A stretch of DNA of 64,000 bases, from positions 372,001 to 436,000 of the forward strand of contig CATOSB010000004.1 of NCBI GenBank assembly GCA_951812305.1, written 5' to 3'. Source of the stretch: an uncultured Paracoccaceae bacterium. GTDB taxonomy: Bacteria > Pseudomonadota > Alphaproteobacteria > Rhodobacterales > Rhodobacteraceae. Numbering within the stretch: the first letter of the stretch is position 1; each line of letters begins with the position of its first letter. Below are positions 17,774 to 25,900 of the stretch, piece by piece. Below the pieces are notes generated by a model, which was given only the letters and a program-made list of their open reading frames with translations, was not told the DNA's origin and made no database searches. A program made the translations under genes and the position numbers.

Positions 17774-18745
17774 TTACCAGCGCAGAACGACGGCTCCCCA
17801 AGCCAATCCACCGCCAATCGCCTCTGTCACCAATAAGTCGCCTTCACTGGTCCGACCTTCCCCTTGCGCGACGGACAATGCCAAAGGAATCGATGCCGCA
17901 GATGTGTTGCCGTGGTTTTGAACAGTTACCACAACATCATCCATTGAATGGCCAAGTTTTTGCGTCGTGGACTTGATAATCCGCAAATTTGCTTGATGCG
18001 GGACGATCAGGTCGATGTCATCCGTGGTAAGCCCGGCCTTTTCGACCGCAGTACGCGCCGTTTTGGCAAGCTTTTCCACGGCGTGACGGAAGACTTCTTT
18101 TCCTTGCATCCGAAGAAACCCGGTTGATTGCGTGGACACGCCGCCGTCGACATAAAGAATGTCGCGGTAGCGCCCGTCGGAATTCAGATCAGTCGAAAGG
18201 ATCCCACGGTCATCGGTTGAACCCGCGCCATTCTGGGCCTCCAGTATCAGCGCGCCTGCGCCATCGCCAAACAGGACGCAGGTTGTTCGGTCATTCCAGT
18301 CCATGATGCGGCTGAAGGTTTCAGCGCCAATCACCATAACCCGGTTGGCCTGCCCCGAAATGATCAGCGCATTCGCGTTGGCAAGTGCAAATACGAAACC
18401 CGCGCAGACCGCCTGAACGTCGAAGGCGAAACCGTTCGCCATGCCCAGTTCGCTTTGCACCATCGTTGCCGCGGACGGAAAGGTCAGATCGGCCGTTGAG
18501 GTGGCCAATATGATCGCGTCGATCTCGCTTGCCTCTAACCCAGCATTTCTTAGTGCGGAATTCGCGGCGTGCACCGCCAGATCGGATGTCGTTTCGCCTT
18601 CAGCTGCAAAATGGCGCTGCTCGATGCCTGTTCTTGCGCGGATCCACTCGTCGCTCGTATCAAGAGAGTCCTCGAACTCGGCGTTTGGCACCACACGTTC
18701 CGGAAGATAGTGGCCGACGCCACGAACGACTGCTCTTACTGTCAT
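17774..18745 (-). CDS. fabH: 3-oxoacyl-ACP synthase III
   Basis: The 323-residue protein contains the full catalytic triad of KAS III: Cys in DVQAVCAGFVFALA, His in LIVPHQANLRII and Asn in VQNHGNTSAASIPLAL. It starts fatty acid synthesis by condensing acetyl-CoA with malonyl-ACP in the cytoplasm. Its ATG overlaps the plsX stop by four bases, so the two are translationally coupled. Confidence 0.95.
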   Translation of the reverse strand: MTVRAVVRGVGHYLPERVVPNAEFEDSLDTSDEWIRARTGIEQRHFAAEGETTSDLAVHAANSALRNAGLEASEIDAIILATSTADLTFPSAATMVQSELGMANGFAFDVQAVCAGFVFALANANALIISGQANRVMVIGAETFSRIMDWNDRTTCVLFGDGAGALILEAQNGAGSTDDRGILSTDLNSDGRYRDILYVDGGVSTQSTGFLRMQGKEVFRHAVEKLAKTARTAVEKAGLTTDDIDLIVPHQANLRIIKSTTQKLGHSMDDVVVTVQNHGNTSAASIPLALSVAQGEGRTSEGDLLVTEAIGGGLAWGAVVLRW

Positions 18746-19863
18746 GTTTTATTACCGGATACCGGCCTTGTTTCGGTTGCATCCTGACGTGCGTTGGACA
18801 CGGATGCAACCCGGGCGGCGAGCCTTTCGCTGAAGTTCGATTCCGCCAGATCATATGCAAGAGTCACCGCTGCCTCGATACCAGTTGCATCTGCAGAGCC
18901 GTGGCTTTTGACCACGGTGCCATTGAGGCCGAGAAACACACCGCCGTTAACCCGCCGCGGGTCGATCCTGCGCGCCAGACGGCGCAGCGATGTGAAGGCC
19001 AAAAGCGAGGCGACGCGCGCGAACGGTGTGGCTGCAAATGCAGCGCGTAAAAACTCGCGGATCAGAGTCGCTGTGCCTTCGGCGGTCTTGAGTGCAATGT
19101 TGCCGGTGAACCCATCAGTTACAATGACATCCACGCGGGCCGAGGGGATGTCACCGCCTTCGACGAAACCGACATATTCAAACTCGCCCGCAGGCGCGGC
19201 TGCTGAAATCAGGTCATTGGCGACCTTCAGCTCCGCGCGGCCTTTGTGTTCCTCGGTTCCGACATTCAGCAATCCAATGCGCGGGCGGATCAGACCCAAA
19301 CCGTTTCGGGCGTAGCTGGTGCCCATCAGCGCGTATTGCAGCAGATCATCCTCATCCGCACGGATGTCGGCGCCGACATCGAGCATAACGTTAAACCCGT
19401 CCTTGTTCCGGCTTGGCCAAAGGCAAGCGATGGCAGGGCGGTTGATACCTTCAAGTTTTCGCAATCGGATCATCGACACGGCCATAAGCGCACCGGTATT
19501 GCCGCAAGAGATGCAAACCTCTGCCTCATTGTCCCGCACCGCCGAAATGGCAGACCACATCGACGTGTCCTGCCCGTGTCGCATGACGTAAGAGGGTTTG
19601 GCATCCATCGTCACCACACTTGTGGTGTTGCGAACTTCGGCCCGGCCGGCCAGCTTTTTGCGTTTCGCAATTTGCGCGTTCAGCTCTTCGGCATCGCCAT
19701 GAAAGATGAACGCGACATCAGGCCTGCGCTGCGCAAAACGCGCGCATCCGGCGATCACGGCGGCAGGGCCACGATCACCACCCATCGCATCGACAGAAAT
19801 CACAATGCGCGGATTACCGGAATTTCCGACAACAGGAGCGGGAAGATCGGGCGTCCCACTCAT
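18742..19863 (-). CDS. plsX: Phosphate acyltransferase PlsX
   Basis: The 373-residue protein shows the PlsX landmarks: ISVDAMGGDRGPAAVIAGCA at the start, ISCGNTGALMAVSMIRLRKL and VIVTDGFTGNIALKTAEGTA. It makes acyl-phosphate from acyl-ACP for phospholipid synthesis. It is preceded by rpmF and overlaps fabH, the standard bacterial arrangement. A C-terminal extension of about 20 residues after the conserved domain is variable and of no known role. Confidence 0.95.
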   Translation of the reverse strand: MSGTPDLPAPVVGNSGNPRIVISVDAMGGDRGPAAVIAGCARFAQRRPDVAFIFHGDAEELNAQIAKRKKLAGRAEVRNTTSVVTMDAKPSYVMRHGQDTSMWSAISAVRDNEAEVCISCGNTGALMAVSMIRLRKLEGINRPAIACLWPSRNKDGFNVMLDVGADIRADEDDLLQYALMGTSYARNGLGLIRPRIGLLNVGTEEHKGRAELKVANDLISAAAPAGEFEYVGFVEGGDIPSARVDVIVTDGFTGNIALKTAEGTATLIREFLRAAFAATPFARVASLLAFTSLRRLARRIDPRRVNGGVFLGLNGTVVKSHGSADATGIEAAVTLAYDLAESNFSERLAARVASVSNARQDATETRPVSGNKT

Positions 19864-19888
19864 AAGTCAATCACAAAGTTTACTGGCC

Positions 19889-20098
19889 TTACGCCGCATC
19901 TTCTTCGTCGAGGTCGATTTCATCGACCTGAGCAACGACTTCACGATCATCGTAATGTCCGCAGGCGGCGCAAACGTGATGCGGGCGCTTCAATTCACCA
20001 CAATTGGAACATTCCTGCGGATTGCCGGCTTCCAGCGCATGGTGGCTACGGCGGTTGTTCCGGCGGGAACGGGTGATCTTATTCTGAGGGACAGCCAT
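19889..20098 (-). CDS. rpmF: 50S ribosomal protein L32
   Basis: The 69-residue protein starts [20 protein letters not shown] and has the zinc-binding cysteine pairs [17 protein letters not shown]. It ends in an acidic tail common in alphaproteobacteria. Normally a DUF177 gene precedes rpmF directly; here that gene is 2.4 kb away (22459-23013), behind a glycosylase and an oxidoreductase gene, so rpmF needs its own promoter (see 20154-20183). Confidence 0.97.
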   Translation of the reverse strand: MAVPQNKITRSRRNNRRSHHALEAGNPQECSNCGELKRPHHVCAACGHYDDREVVAQVDEIDLDEEDAA

Positions 20099-20153
20099 GT
20101 CTCAACCTCGGTGCTGATTGGGCACATCGCCCAGATGTCATTCCAGATTTCTG

Positions 20154-20183
20154 CTTATATGCGCGCAAGAACCAGCGCGGCAA
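20154..20183 (-). promoter_or_regulatory. Candidate sigma-70 promoter for rpmF-plsX-fabH
   Basis: On the minus strand, TTGCCG (complement of 20178-20183) and TATAAG (complement of 20154-20159) are 18 bases apart. The predicted start would lie about 45 bases before the rpmF ATG. It is the best match in the 190-base gap behind the glycosylase gene. The assignment is by eye only. Confidence 0.35.
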
Positions 20184-20289
20184 GCGAGGCCGGGAACATA
20201 GAAGGATTTTGCCGGGACGCAAGGGATTTATTGCGGATATGTAACAGATTTTGGCCGGTGCTCGCGGGGCTTGCCGGTTTAGCGGCCAC

Positions 20290-20976
20290 TCATCCAATAC
20301 TCATTGCCAAAACACGGCTGATTTCTGTCAGTGAGCGACCGGATTGCGCGCGCCAGATATTGAACGCGTCCTGCACGTTGCGCATCGCACCCTTTGACGT
20401 TGCCGGCTTGTCGATGACGCCCTCGGCAATGAGTCGGGCTGTGACATCGCGCGAAAGTATGAAACTGTCCAAACCGATAAAGCGCAATGCGTAAGGTCCA
20501 GTATTGCCGCCCAACCTGGTGCCGCGTTTTTTCAACATCTCGAGAAGGCCGATGAAATCTTCGGGTGGCCAATTGGCAAAACAGGCCGCCGCAGAGCCAT
20601 GTTCGGTGGCCAGTTCCTGCAACATCGCGGCATTGTCGCGGACGGACTGTATTTTTGCGCCGTGGCGCACGATGCGCGTGTCCTGGATCAGTTCATCGAA
20701 CCATACGTCATCCATCATCGCGCATTTTCCGATATCAAAACCGAAGAACGCTTCTTCAAAACCGGGCCATTTGTTGTCGATGACCTTCCAATTGAATCCA
20801 GCGGAAAATACATTCTTCGAAAATTGCGACAGCCACCGGTGATCGGGCAATTTTGCCAGTTCGGTCACGGCGCTGGGTTTCGACAACTGTTCTTCGACCG
20901 CGCCGCTGCCGCCTTTTCGTTCCGCACTTATTGCGTAAATTTCTTCGAAACTGCGCATCACTTTGTCCTCCGCCAA
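20290..20976 (-). CDS. DNA-3-methyladenine glycosylase I-like protein
   Basis: The 228-residue protein resembles Tag: the segment FSKNVFSAGFNWKVIDNKWP followed by FEEAFFGFD matches the Tag core, and a helix-hairpin-helix-like part precedes GLDSFILSRDVTARL. It is somewhat longer than E. coli Tag and lacks an obvious cysteine/histidine zinc snap, so it may be a divergent member. Expected role: removal of 3-methyladenine from DNA. It lies on the minus strand, divergent from the flavin oxidoreductase at 21042, with a 65-base gap. Confidence 0.65.
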   Translation of the reverse strand: MAEDKVMRSFEEIYAISAERKGGSGAVEEQLSKPSAVTELAKLPDHRWLSQFSKNVFSAGFNWKVIDNKWPGFEEAFFGFDIGKCAMMDDVWFDELIQDTRIVRHGAKIQSVRDNAAMLQELATEHGSAAACFANWPPEDFIGLLEMLKKRGTRLGGNTGPYALRFIGLDSFILSRDVTARLIAEGVIDKPATSKGAMRNVQDAFNIWRAQSGRSLTEISRVLAMSIG

Positions 20977-21041
20977 CTGTCACCGATCAACTTGCCCCAC
21001 GCATCAAAAACCGGCAAGGGTGCGCGCTAAGGGAGAGGGCG

Positions 21042-22451
21042 ATGAGTTTGATAGAAGATCTGCGTACCATCGTTGGTGAAGAGCATGTACTGACGGGCGC
21101 GGATGCCAAACGTTTCGGTGAAGGCTGGGTTTCCAAATACCATTTCACACCAGGCGCAGTTGTGCGGCCCGGTTCCACCGAAGAAGTCAGCCGTATCCTG
21201 GCGCTGGCCGATGCCAATGACACCGCGATCGTTCCGGTCAGCGGCAACACCGGATTAACCGGCGCGACCCATGCGGAGGGTGGTATCATGCTGTCCGTTG
21301 AGCGACTGAACCGAATTCGCGAAATCCGCCCGGATGCGCGCATTGCGATCGTTGAGGCAGGGACCATTCTTTCCAACATTCATGACGCGGTTGAGGAGCA
21401 CGAACTTGTCTTTCCACTGACATTCGGCGCGCGAGGATCTGCGATGATTGGTGGCGCATTGTCGACGAACGCTGGCGGATCGAATGTCGTGCGTTACGGG
21501 TCCACGCGCGGATTGTGTTTGGGGCTGGAGGTGGTTCTTGCCGACGGGCGCGTGATGGATCTTATGTCGGAATTGCATAAGGACAATTCCGGTTATGACC
21601 TGAAAGATTTGTTTATAGGCGGCGAGGGAACGCTCGGCATTATCACCGCTGCGGTGTTGCGTCTGTTTCCAAAACCACGGGCCTATGCGACGGCAATGGT
21701 GGCGACCGCCGATCTTCCTGCGGCGCTGACGTTACTCAATCAGTTACAGATTGCGACAGGTGGTTTGGTTGAAGCCTTTGAGCATATGCCACGCAACTAT
21801 GTTGAGCGGCATCTGAAGAAATTCCCTGACGCGCGCGCGCCATTTGCAGAAATGTACGATCACAACATCATGGTGGAGGTTGCGGCAACTGCGCCCCGCG
21901 TGGCGGATGCCGCAGAGGATGGCAGCGTTCCACTGGTTGATCAGTTGGAGGAAACGCTCGCCGCATTGATGGAAGACGGGTTGATCCTTGATGCGGTGGT
22001 CGCACAATCTGAAGGACAGCGCGCCGAGATGTGGAAGCGCCGCGAAGATGCAGCAGAGGTGTCACTGAATGAATACCCGTTGGTGTCGTGCGATATATCT
22101 TTGCCGCTCAACCGGATTTCGGATTTCTTCGATCAAATTCGACAAAGGCTTTCGGCCAATGACCCTGAGGCGACGGACAATTCCGTCAGCCATTTGGGCG
22201 ACGGGAATCTTCACTATTCGGTTTTTCCAAGCAGCGATGATCGGGAGTTGTTGCGCGCAATCACCGAATCCATTGAATCGCTTGCAATCGAACTAGGCGG
22301 GTCGTTTTCCGCAGAACACGGGATCGGGTTGTCAAAGAAATCTGCGATGGCGCGATTTAAGAACCCAGTTGCCGTCGATATCATGCGAGCCGTCAAATCG
22401 GCATTGGATCCGAAGAATATACTAAATCCGGGGAAGGTATTACCGGACTAG
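21042..22451 (+). CDS. FAD-binding 2-hydroxyacid dehydrogenase (GlcD/D2HGDH type)
   Basis: The 469-residue protein has the PCMH-type FAD domain (VVRPGSTEEVSRILALADAN, VPVSGNTGLTGATHAEGG, GGALSTNAGGSNVVRYGSTR) and the C-terminal oxidase domain with SHLGDGNLHYSV and FSAEHGIGLSKK, whose histidines bind metal and substrate in D-2-hydroxyglutarate and D-lactate dehydrogenases. The frame is open upstream to 20853, but ATG 21042 follows GGGAGAGGGCG and starts MSLIEDLRTIVG. The exact hydroxyacid is not determinable here. Confidence 0.85.
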   Translation: MSLIEDLRTIVGEEHVLTGADAKRFGEGWVSKYHFTPGAVVRPGSTEEVSRILALADANDTAIVPVSGNTGLTGATHAEGGIMLSVERLNRIREIRPDARIAIVEAGTILSNIHDAVEEHELVFPLTFGARGSAMIGGALSTNAGGSNVVRYGSTRGLCLGLEVVLADGRVMDLMSELHKDNSGYDLKDLFIGGEGTLGIITAAVLRLFPKPRAYATAMVATADLPAALTLLNQLQIATGGLVEAFEHMPRNYVERHLKKFPDARAPFAEMYDHNIMVEVAATAPRVADAAEDGSVPLVDQLEETLAALMEDGLILDAVVAQSEGQRAEMWKRREDAAEVSLNEYPLVSCDISLPLNRISDFFDQIRQRLSANDPEATDNSVSHLGDGNLHYSVFPSSDDRELLRAITESIESLAIELGGSFSAEHGIGLSKKSAMARFKNPVAVDIMRAVKSALDPKNILNPGKVLPD

Positions 22452-22458
22452 ATTGTCG

Positions 22459-23013
22459 TCATTCTTCGCCGTTTTCGAGTTTGGTTTTAAATTCGGCAAG
22501 ACCGGCGAAGGGCTTCAGATCTTCGTTGCGAAGCGCTGTTTTCCCGGGCTCGGTGAAGTTCATATTGGGCGCCTCGACGCCTTCTGCGCGCGGGTAAAGC
22601 GGTAATGCCAGGGTCAGCGCCTCTATCATGACGACGGAAAGATCGATCTCGTGTGGCAACTGCTCCACAGTTTCATCATCAGGCATTTCGAATTCGTCGC
22701 CGTCTAGCACGTCCGGCAATGCGGCGACAAAAGTTCGCTGAACAGCCTCGTCGATCCGTGTCGTCACCGGTTCCAGCGACACGACGCAATTCTGAACAAC
22801 CGTTGCGCCCAATCTGGCATTCAATATCCAGTCCGCATCGCCGAAAGGTTCCAGACTTCCTTCAAATTGAAGTTTCTTGACAGCGACGAGACCGAGTTCC
22901 GAGGCAGCCATCTGCCTTTCGCTTGCATCCGGCGCCACTTTGAAGCCCTGTGGTTGGCCTGCTTTAAGCTCAGACACACGCACTATGTTGTTATTCACCG
23001 GGGAAGGGGCCAT
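22459..23013 (-). CDS. DUF177 (YceD-like) protein
   Basis: The protein shows the DUF177 layout: a start region VRVSELKAGQPQGF, a middle with WILNARLGATVVQNCVVSLE (where the conserved cysteine lies), and an acidic part ending in EQLPHEIDLSVVMIEALTLA with LPLYPRAEGVE. The frame is open to 23169, but ATG 23013 (MAPSPVNNNIV) places the start at the domain edge and keeps a gap to the divergent gene at 23096. DUF177 proteins are linked with 23S rRNA accumulation and usually sit next to rpmF; here they are separated. Confidence 0.8.
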   Translation of the reverse strand: MAPSPVNNNIVRVSELKAGQPQGFKVAPDASERQMAASELGLVAVKKLQFEGSLEPFGDADWILNARLGATVVQNCVVSLEPVTTRIDEAVQRTFVAALPDVLDGDEFEMPDDETVEQLPHEIDLSVVMIEALTLALPLYPRAEGVEAPNMNFTEPGKTALRNEDLKPFAGLAEFKTKLENGEE

Positions 23014-23095
23014 TACCGGTTCCATTCTTGCTTCGAAGCCAATCCTTCTGTAATCCGGGTCAAGAGCAGAGCCAAGCCATGACAAGAGGGGCGGC

Positions 23096-23551
23096 ATGGG
23101 CAATAAAAATTCAGCATTCAGGCTGTTCGCCGCAGGACTGGCGATGTTGTTGCTTTCCGCCTGTTCCAATATCGACCGAAAACATGGTTATGTTCCAGAG
23201 GCTGAAGATCTGGAGTTTATCGTTGTCGGGGTCGATACCAAGGACACGGTCGCCGATGTGATCGGCCAGCCGTCGACCAGCGGCATCCTTGCGGATAGCG
23301 GTTGGTATTATGTTGAAAGCCGGTTTCGCGCATATGGATTTCGGGAAAGCACCGAAATATCACGTGAAGTCGTGGCAGTTTCATTCGACGCCGACGGGGT
23401 GGTCGAAAATATTGAACGGTTCGGGCTGGAAGATGGGCAGGTTGTCGCGATTTCTCGCCGGGTCACAGACAGCAATATCAAAGGTGTCACATTCCTGCGG
23501 CAGCTGTTTGGTAATATCGGTAACTTCAACCCGGGCGATTTCCTGAACTAA
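23096..23551 (+). CDS. bamE: Outer membrane assembly lipoprotein, BamE/SmpA family
   Basis: The 151-residue lipoprotein has a signal peptide with lipobox LLSAC and a SmpA/OmlA domain: HGYVPEAEDLEFIVVGVDTK, then DTVADVIGQPSTSGILADSG and WYYVESR. BamE stabilises the Bam complex that inserts beta-barrel proteins. The divergent position next to the DUF177 gene is common in Rhodobacterales. The gene converges with msrB across 21 bases. Confidence 0.85.
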   Translation: MGNKNSAFRLFAAGLAMLLLSACSNIDRKHGYVPEAEDLEFIVVGVDTKDTVADVIGQPSTSGILADSGWYYVESRFRAYGFRESTEISREVVAVSFDADGVVENIERFGLEDGQVVAISRRVTDSNIKGVTFLRQLFGNIGNFNPGDFLN

Positions 23552-23572
23552 GGTAAATGCCCGGGCAAAGCG

Positions 23573-23968
23573 TTACTCGTCGCCCTTTTCGAAGTTCAAC
23601 GCCACACCGTTGATACAATAGCGCAGCCCCGTGGGCGCCGGACCATCTGGAAATACATGCCCCAAATGCGCTTCGCACCTGTTGCAATGCACTTCGGTGC
23701 GCTTCATGAACCACGAATTGTCAGGCGCTTCGCCGACCATTTCCCCATCTTTGGGCTGATAAAACGACGGCCAGCCTGTGCCGCTGTCGAATTTGTGGGA
23801 CTTGTCGAACAGTTCAGCGCCGCAACATACGCAGGTAAATGTTCCCGGTCCTTCCGGAAAACATTCATGCGTGAACGCACGTTCTGTGCCGTGCTTGCGC
23901 GTGACCTTGAACGCCAGATCGTCCAGTTGTTCGCGCCATTCGGCGTCCGATTTGGTAATTTTTTCCAT
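23573..23968 (-). CDS. msrB: Peptide-methionine (R)-S-oxide reductase
   Basis: The 131-residue protein has the MsrB motifs: zinc-binding pairs CVCCGAELF and CNRCEAHLGH, the FDSGTGWPSFYQP loop, and the catalytic cysteine in RYCINGVALNF. It repairs R-methionine sulfoxide in proteins. The length is normal for the family. Confidence 0.95.
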   Translation of the reverse strand: MEKITKSDAEWREQLDDLAFKVTRKHGTERAFTHECFPEGPGTFTCVCCGAELFDKSHKFDSGTGWPSFYQPKDGEMVGEAPDNSWFMKRTEVHCNRCEAHLGHVFPDGPAPTGLRYCINGVALNFEKGDE

Positions 23969-24366
23969 TGGCGGCCTCTCTTCTGTCAGCGGGATGTCAT
24001 ATAGGGTGTAATAGAATAATTCAAAGCCACAGTGCCCTTGGCGCGATTTTTAGGAACATGGCTGTGCTGCAACTGAGGAAAGGTCGCTACGCTGCGCGGA
24101 TATCATCGGCAACCAATGATGTTGCCGCTGCGCAGGCGCTACGGTTCCGGGCATTTCGCGGGCGTTCAGGTAAAACCGGTCGTGATGTGGATTCATTCGA
24201 TGCGCAATGTCGCCATGTGCTTGTCGAGGAACAGGTTAGCCAGCGAGTCGTCTGTTGTTTTCGTTTGATGCCATTGCAAGGCGGTGCAGAAATCGCGCGC
24301 AGCTACTCCGCGCAATACTACGATTTGTCTGCGCTTTCCGGGTATCAAGGGCGAATGGTGGAATTA

Positions 24367-25415
24367 GAGCGTCGTCCTTGAAATCTGAATCGATGGGATT
24401 CCCACGTGGCAGGTTTTGTGATTCACCATATGTGGAGGTGGATCATGGGCAAATCGCTATCACTGGATATTCGGGAACGTGTCGTCGCTTTGGTTGATGA
24501 CGGCCTTTCCTGCCATGAGGCTGCGCGGCGTTTACGGATATCAGCTGCCAGCGCGGTGCGGATCATGCAACGTAAGAGGCGAACGGGTGGGGTGAGAGCT
24601 GCGCCTCAAGGCCGCCCTCGGCGCAGCAAGCTGGATGTGGTCTCAAACTGGCTTAAGACACGCGTGGAAGCCGAGCCGGATATCACTATGCCGGAACTGG
24701 CCGAGGTGCTGAAACAGGAACATGCCCTCACCGCGACACCGGCGATGCTCTCGCGTTATCTGATCCATCGTCTTGGGTTCACATATAAAAAAATCCCTGA
24801 TCGCGACGGAGCGGCTGCGCAAACGGGTGCGCGCTGCCAGGTACGAGTGGCAGCACCGCCGGATGCCGAGGATGCGCCTTGAGCCGCACCGGCTGGTTTT
24901 TATCGACGAAACAGCTGTCACGACCAAGATGACACGGCTTCGTGGTCGATCCCCACGCGGCACCCGGCTGGAAGCCGACGCGCCCTTCGGCCACTGGCGC
25001 ACCCAGACCTTCATCGCGGGCCTGCGGATCGACGAACTCAGCGCCCCCTGGGTGCTGGACGGCCCCATGAACCGCGCCGCGTTCGACCTCTACATCGAGA
25101 CCCAGCTGGCTCCAACGTTGCAGCCGGGCGATGTGGTGATCGCCGACAACCTGTCATCGCACAAATCGGCCAATGCGCAGGAACTGCTGAAGTCGCAAGG
25201 CAGCTGGCTGCTCTTCCTGCCGCCGTATTCGCCCGATCTCAACCCGATCGAAATGGCGTACTCGAAACTCAAGGCACACCTGCGTCGGCTCAAGGCCCGC
25301 ACCTTCGACGCCCTTTTCCAATCCGTCGCCCAAACCTGCGACCTCTTCCCGCCAACCGAGTGCCGAAACCTCTTCAAAGCTGCCGGATATGTTGCAGATT
25401 AGATGGACGACGCTC
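24367..25415 (+). mobile_element. IS630-family element (second type) in olsB
   Basis: Terminal inverted repeats GAGCGTCGTCC open the element at 24367, and their complement closes it at 25415. TA is duplicated at 24365-24366 and 25416-25417. The 1.05-kb element carries one transposase in two frames. The ends and protein differ from the IS630 at 577-1750. Confidence 0.9.
24445..25402 (+). CDS. IS630 transposase, two frames with A7 tract
   Basis: The first frame starts MGKSLSLDIRERVVALVDDG behind GGAGG and encodes the helix-turn-helix part up to GFTYKK. A run of seven A (24787-24793) lies at the junction. Skipping one base (+1, or -2) continues as SLIATERLRKRVRAARYEWQ into the DDE domain: VFIDETAVTTKM, VIADNLSSHKS, LPPYSPDLNPIEMAYSKLK. 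The total is about 320 residues, the usual IS630 size. Slippage on the A tract probably produces the full enzyme; a true frameshift is the alternative. Confidence 0.8.
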
Positions 25416-25900
25416 TAGGTCGGTTTTGCATTGATCCTGATTTTGCGGCGGATCCCGACATATTGCGTATCGCATGGGGGGCGATGACTCGGTTTGTAGA
25501 CAACGAAGGCGTGGATTTGCTGTTTGGATGTTCATCATTCGCTGGAACCGAGACCCAAGACTATCTGGATGCCTTTGCCATGCTGAAGGAAAAGCATCTG
25601 GCGCCCAAGCGTTGGTCGCCTAAGGCAAAGGCACCGAATACCTTTCGGTTCGCCCGGCGTCTTCGGGGTAAGCCGGATGCAAAACGCGCCATGTTGACCA
25701 TGCCGCCACTGTTGCGAACCTATTTGCTTATGGGCGGCTGGGTCAGCGACCATGCGGTGGTCGATCGGGAAATGAATACGATGCATGTGTTCACGGGGTT
25801 GGAAGTTGCCAATATTCCCGCTGAACGGAAACGACTTTTGCGCACCGTGGCTGCATAAAGCGGCGTTGACCTTTTTCGGCCCACGCCATAGGCGCAAAAC

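Larger units (their letters stand above)
24058..25858 (+). pseudogene. olsB: OlsB-type N-acyltransferase gene broken by IS630
   Basis: The 5' part (24058-24366) encodes residues 1 to 103, ending YQGRMVEL; the 3' part (25418-25858) resumes GRFCIDPDFAADPDILRIAW. Joining them across the TA duplication gives one open frame of about 249 residues that matches the GNAT-type ornithine-acyl-ACP N-acyltransferase, the first enzyme of ornithine-lipid synthesis. Landmarks are ALRFRAFRGRSG, the LLFGCSSF strand and LLRTYLLMGGWVSDHAV. The start ATG 24058 follows TAGGA. The insertion falls mid-domain and should abolish activity. No olsA gene follows. Confidence 0.85.
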
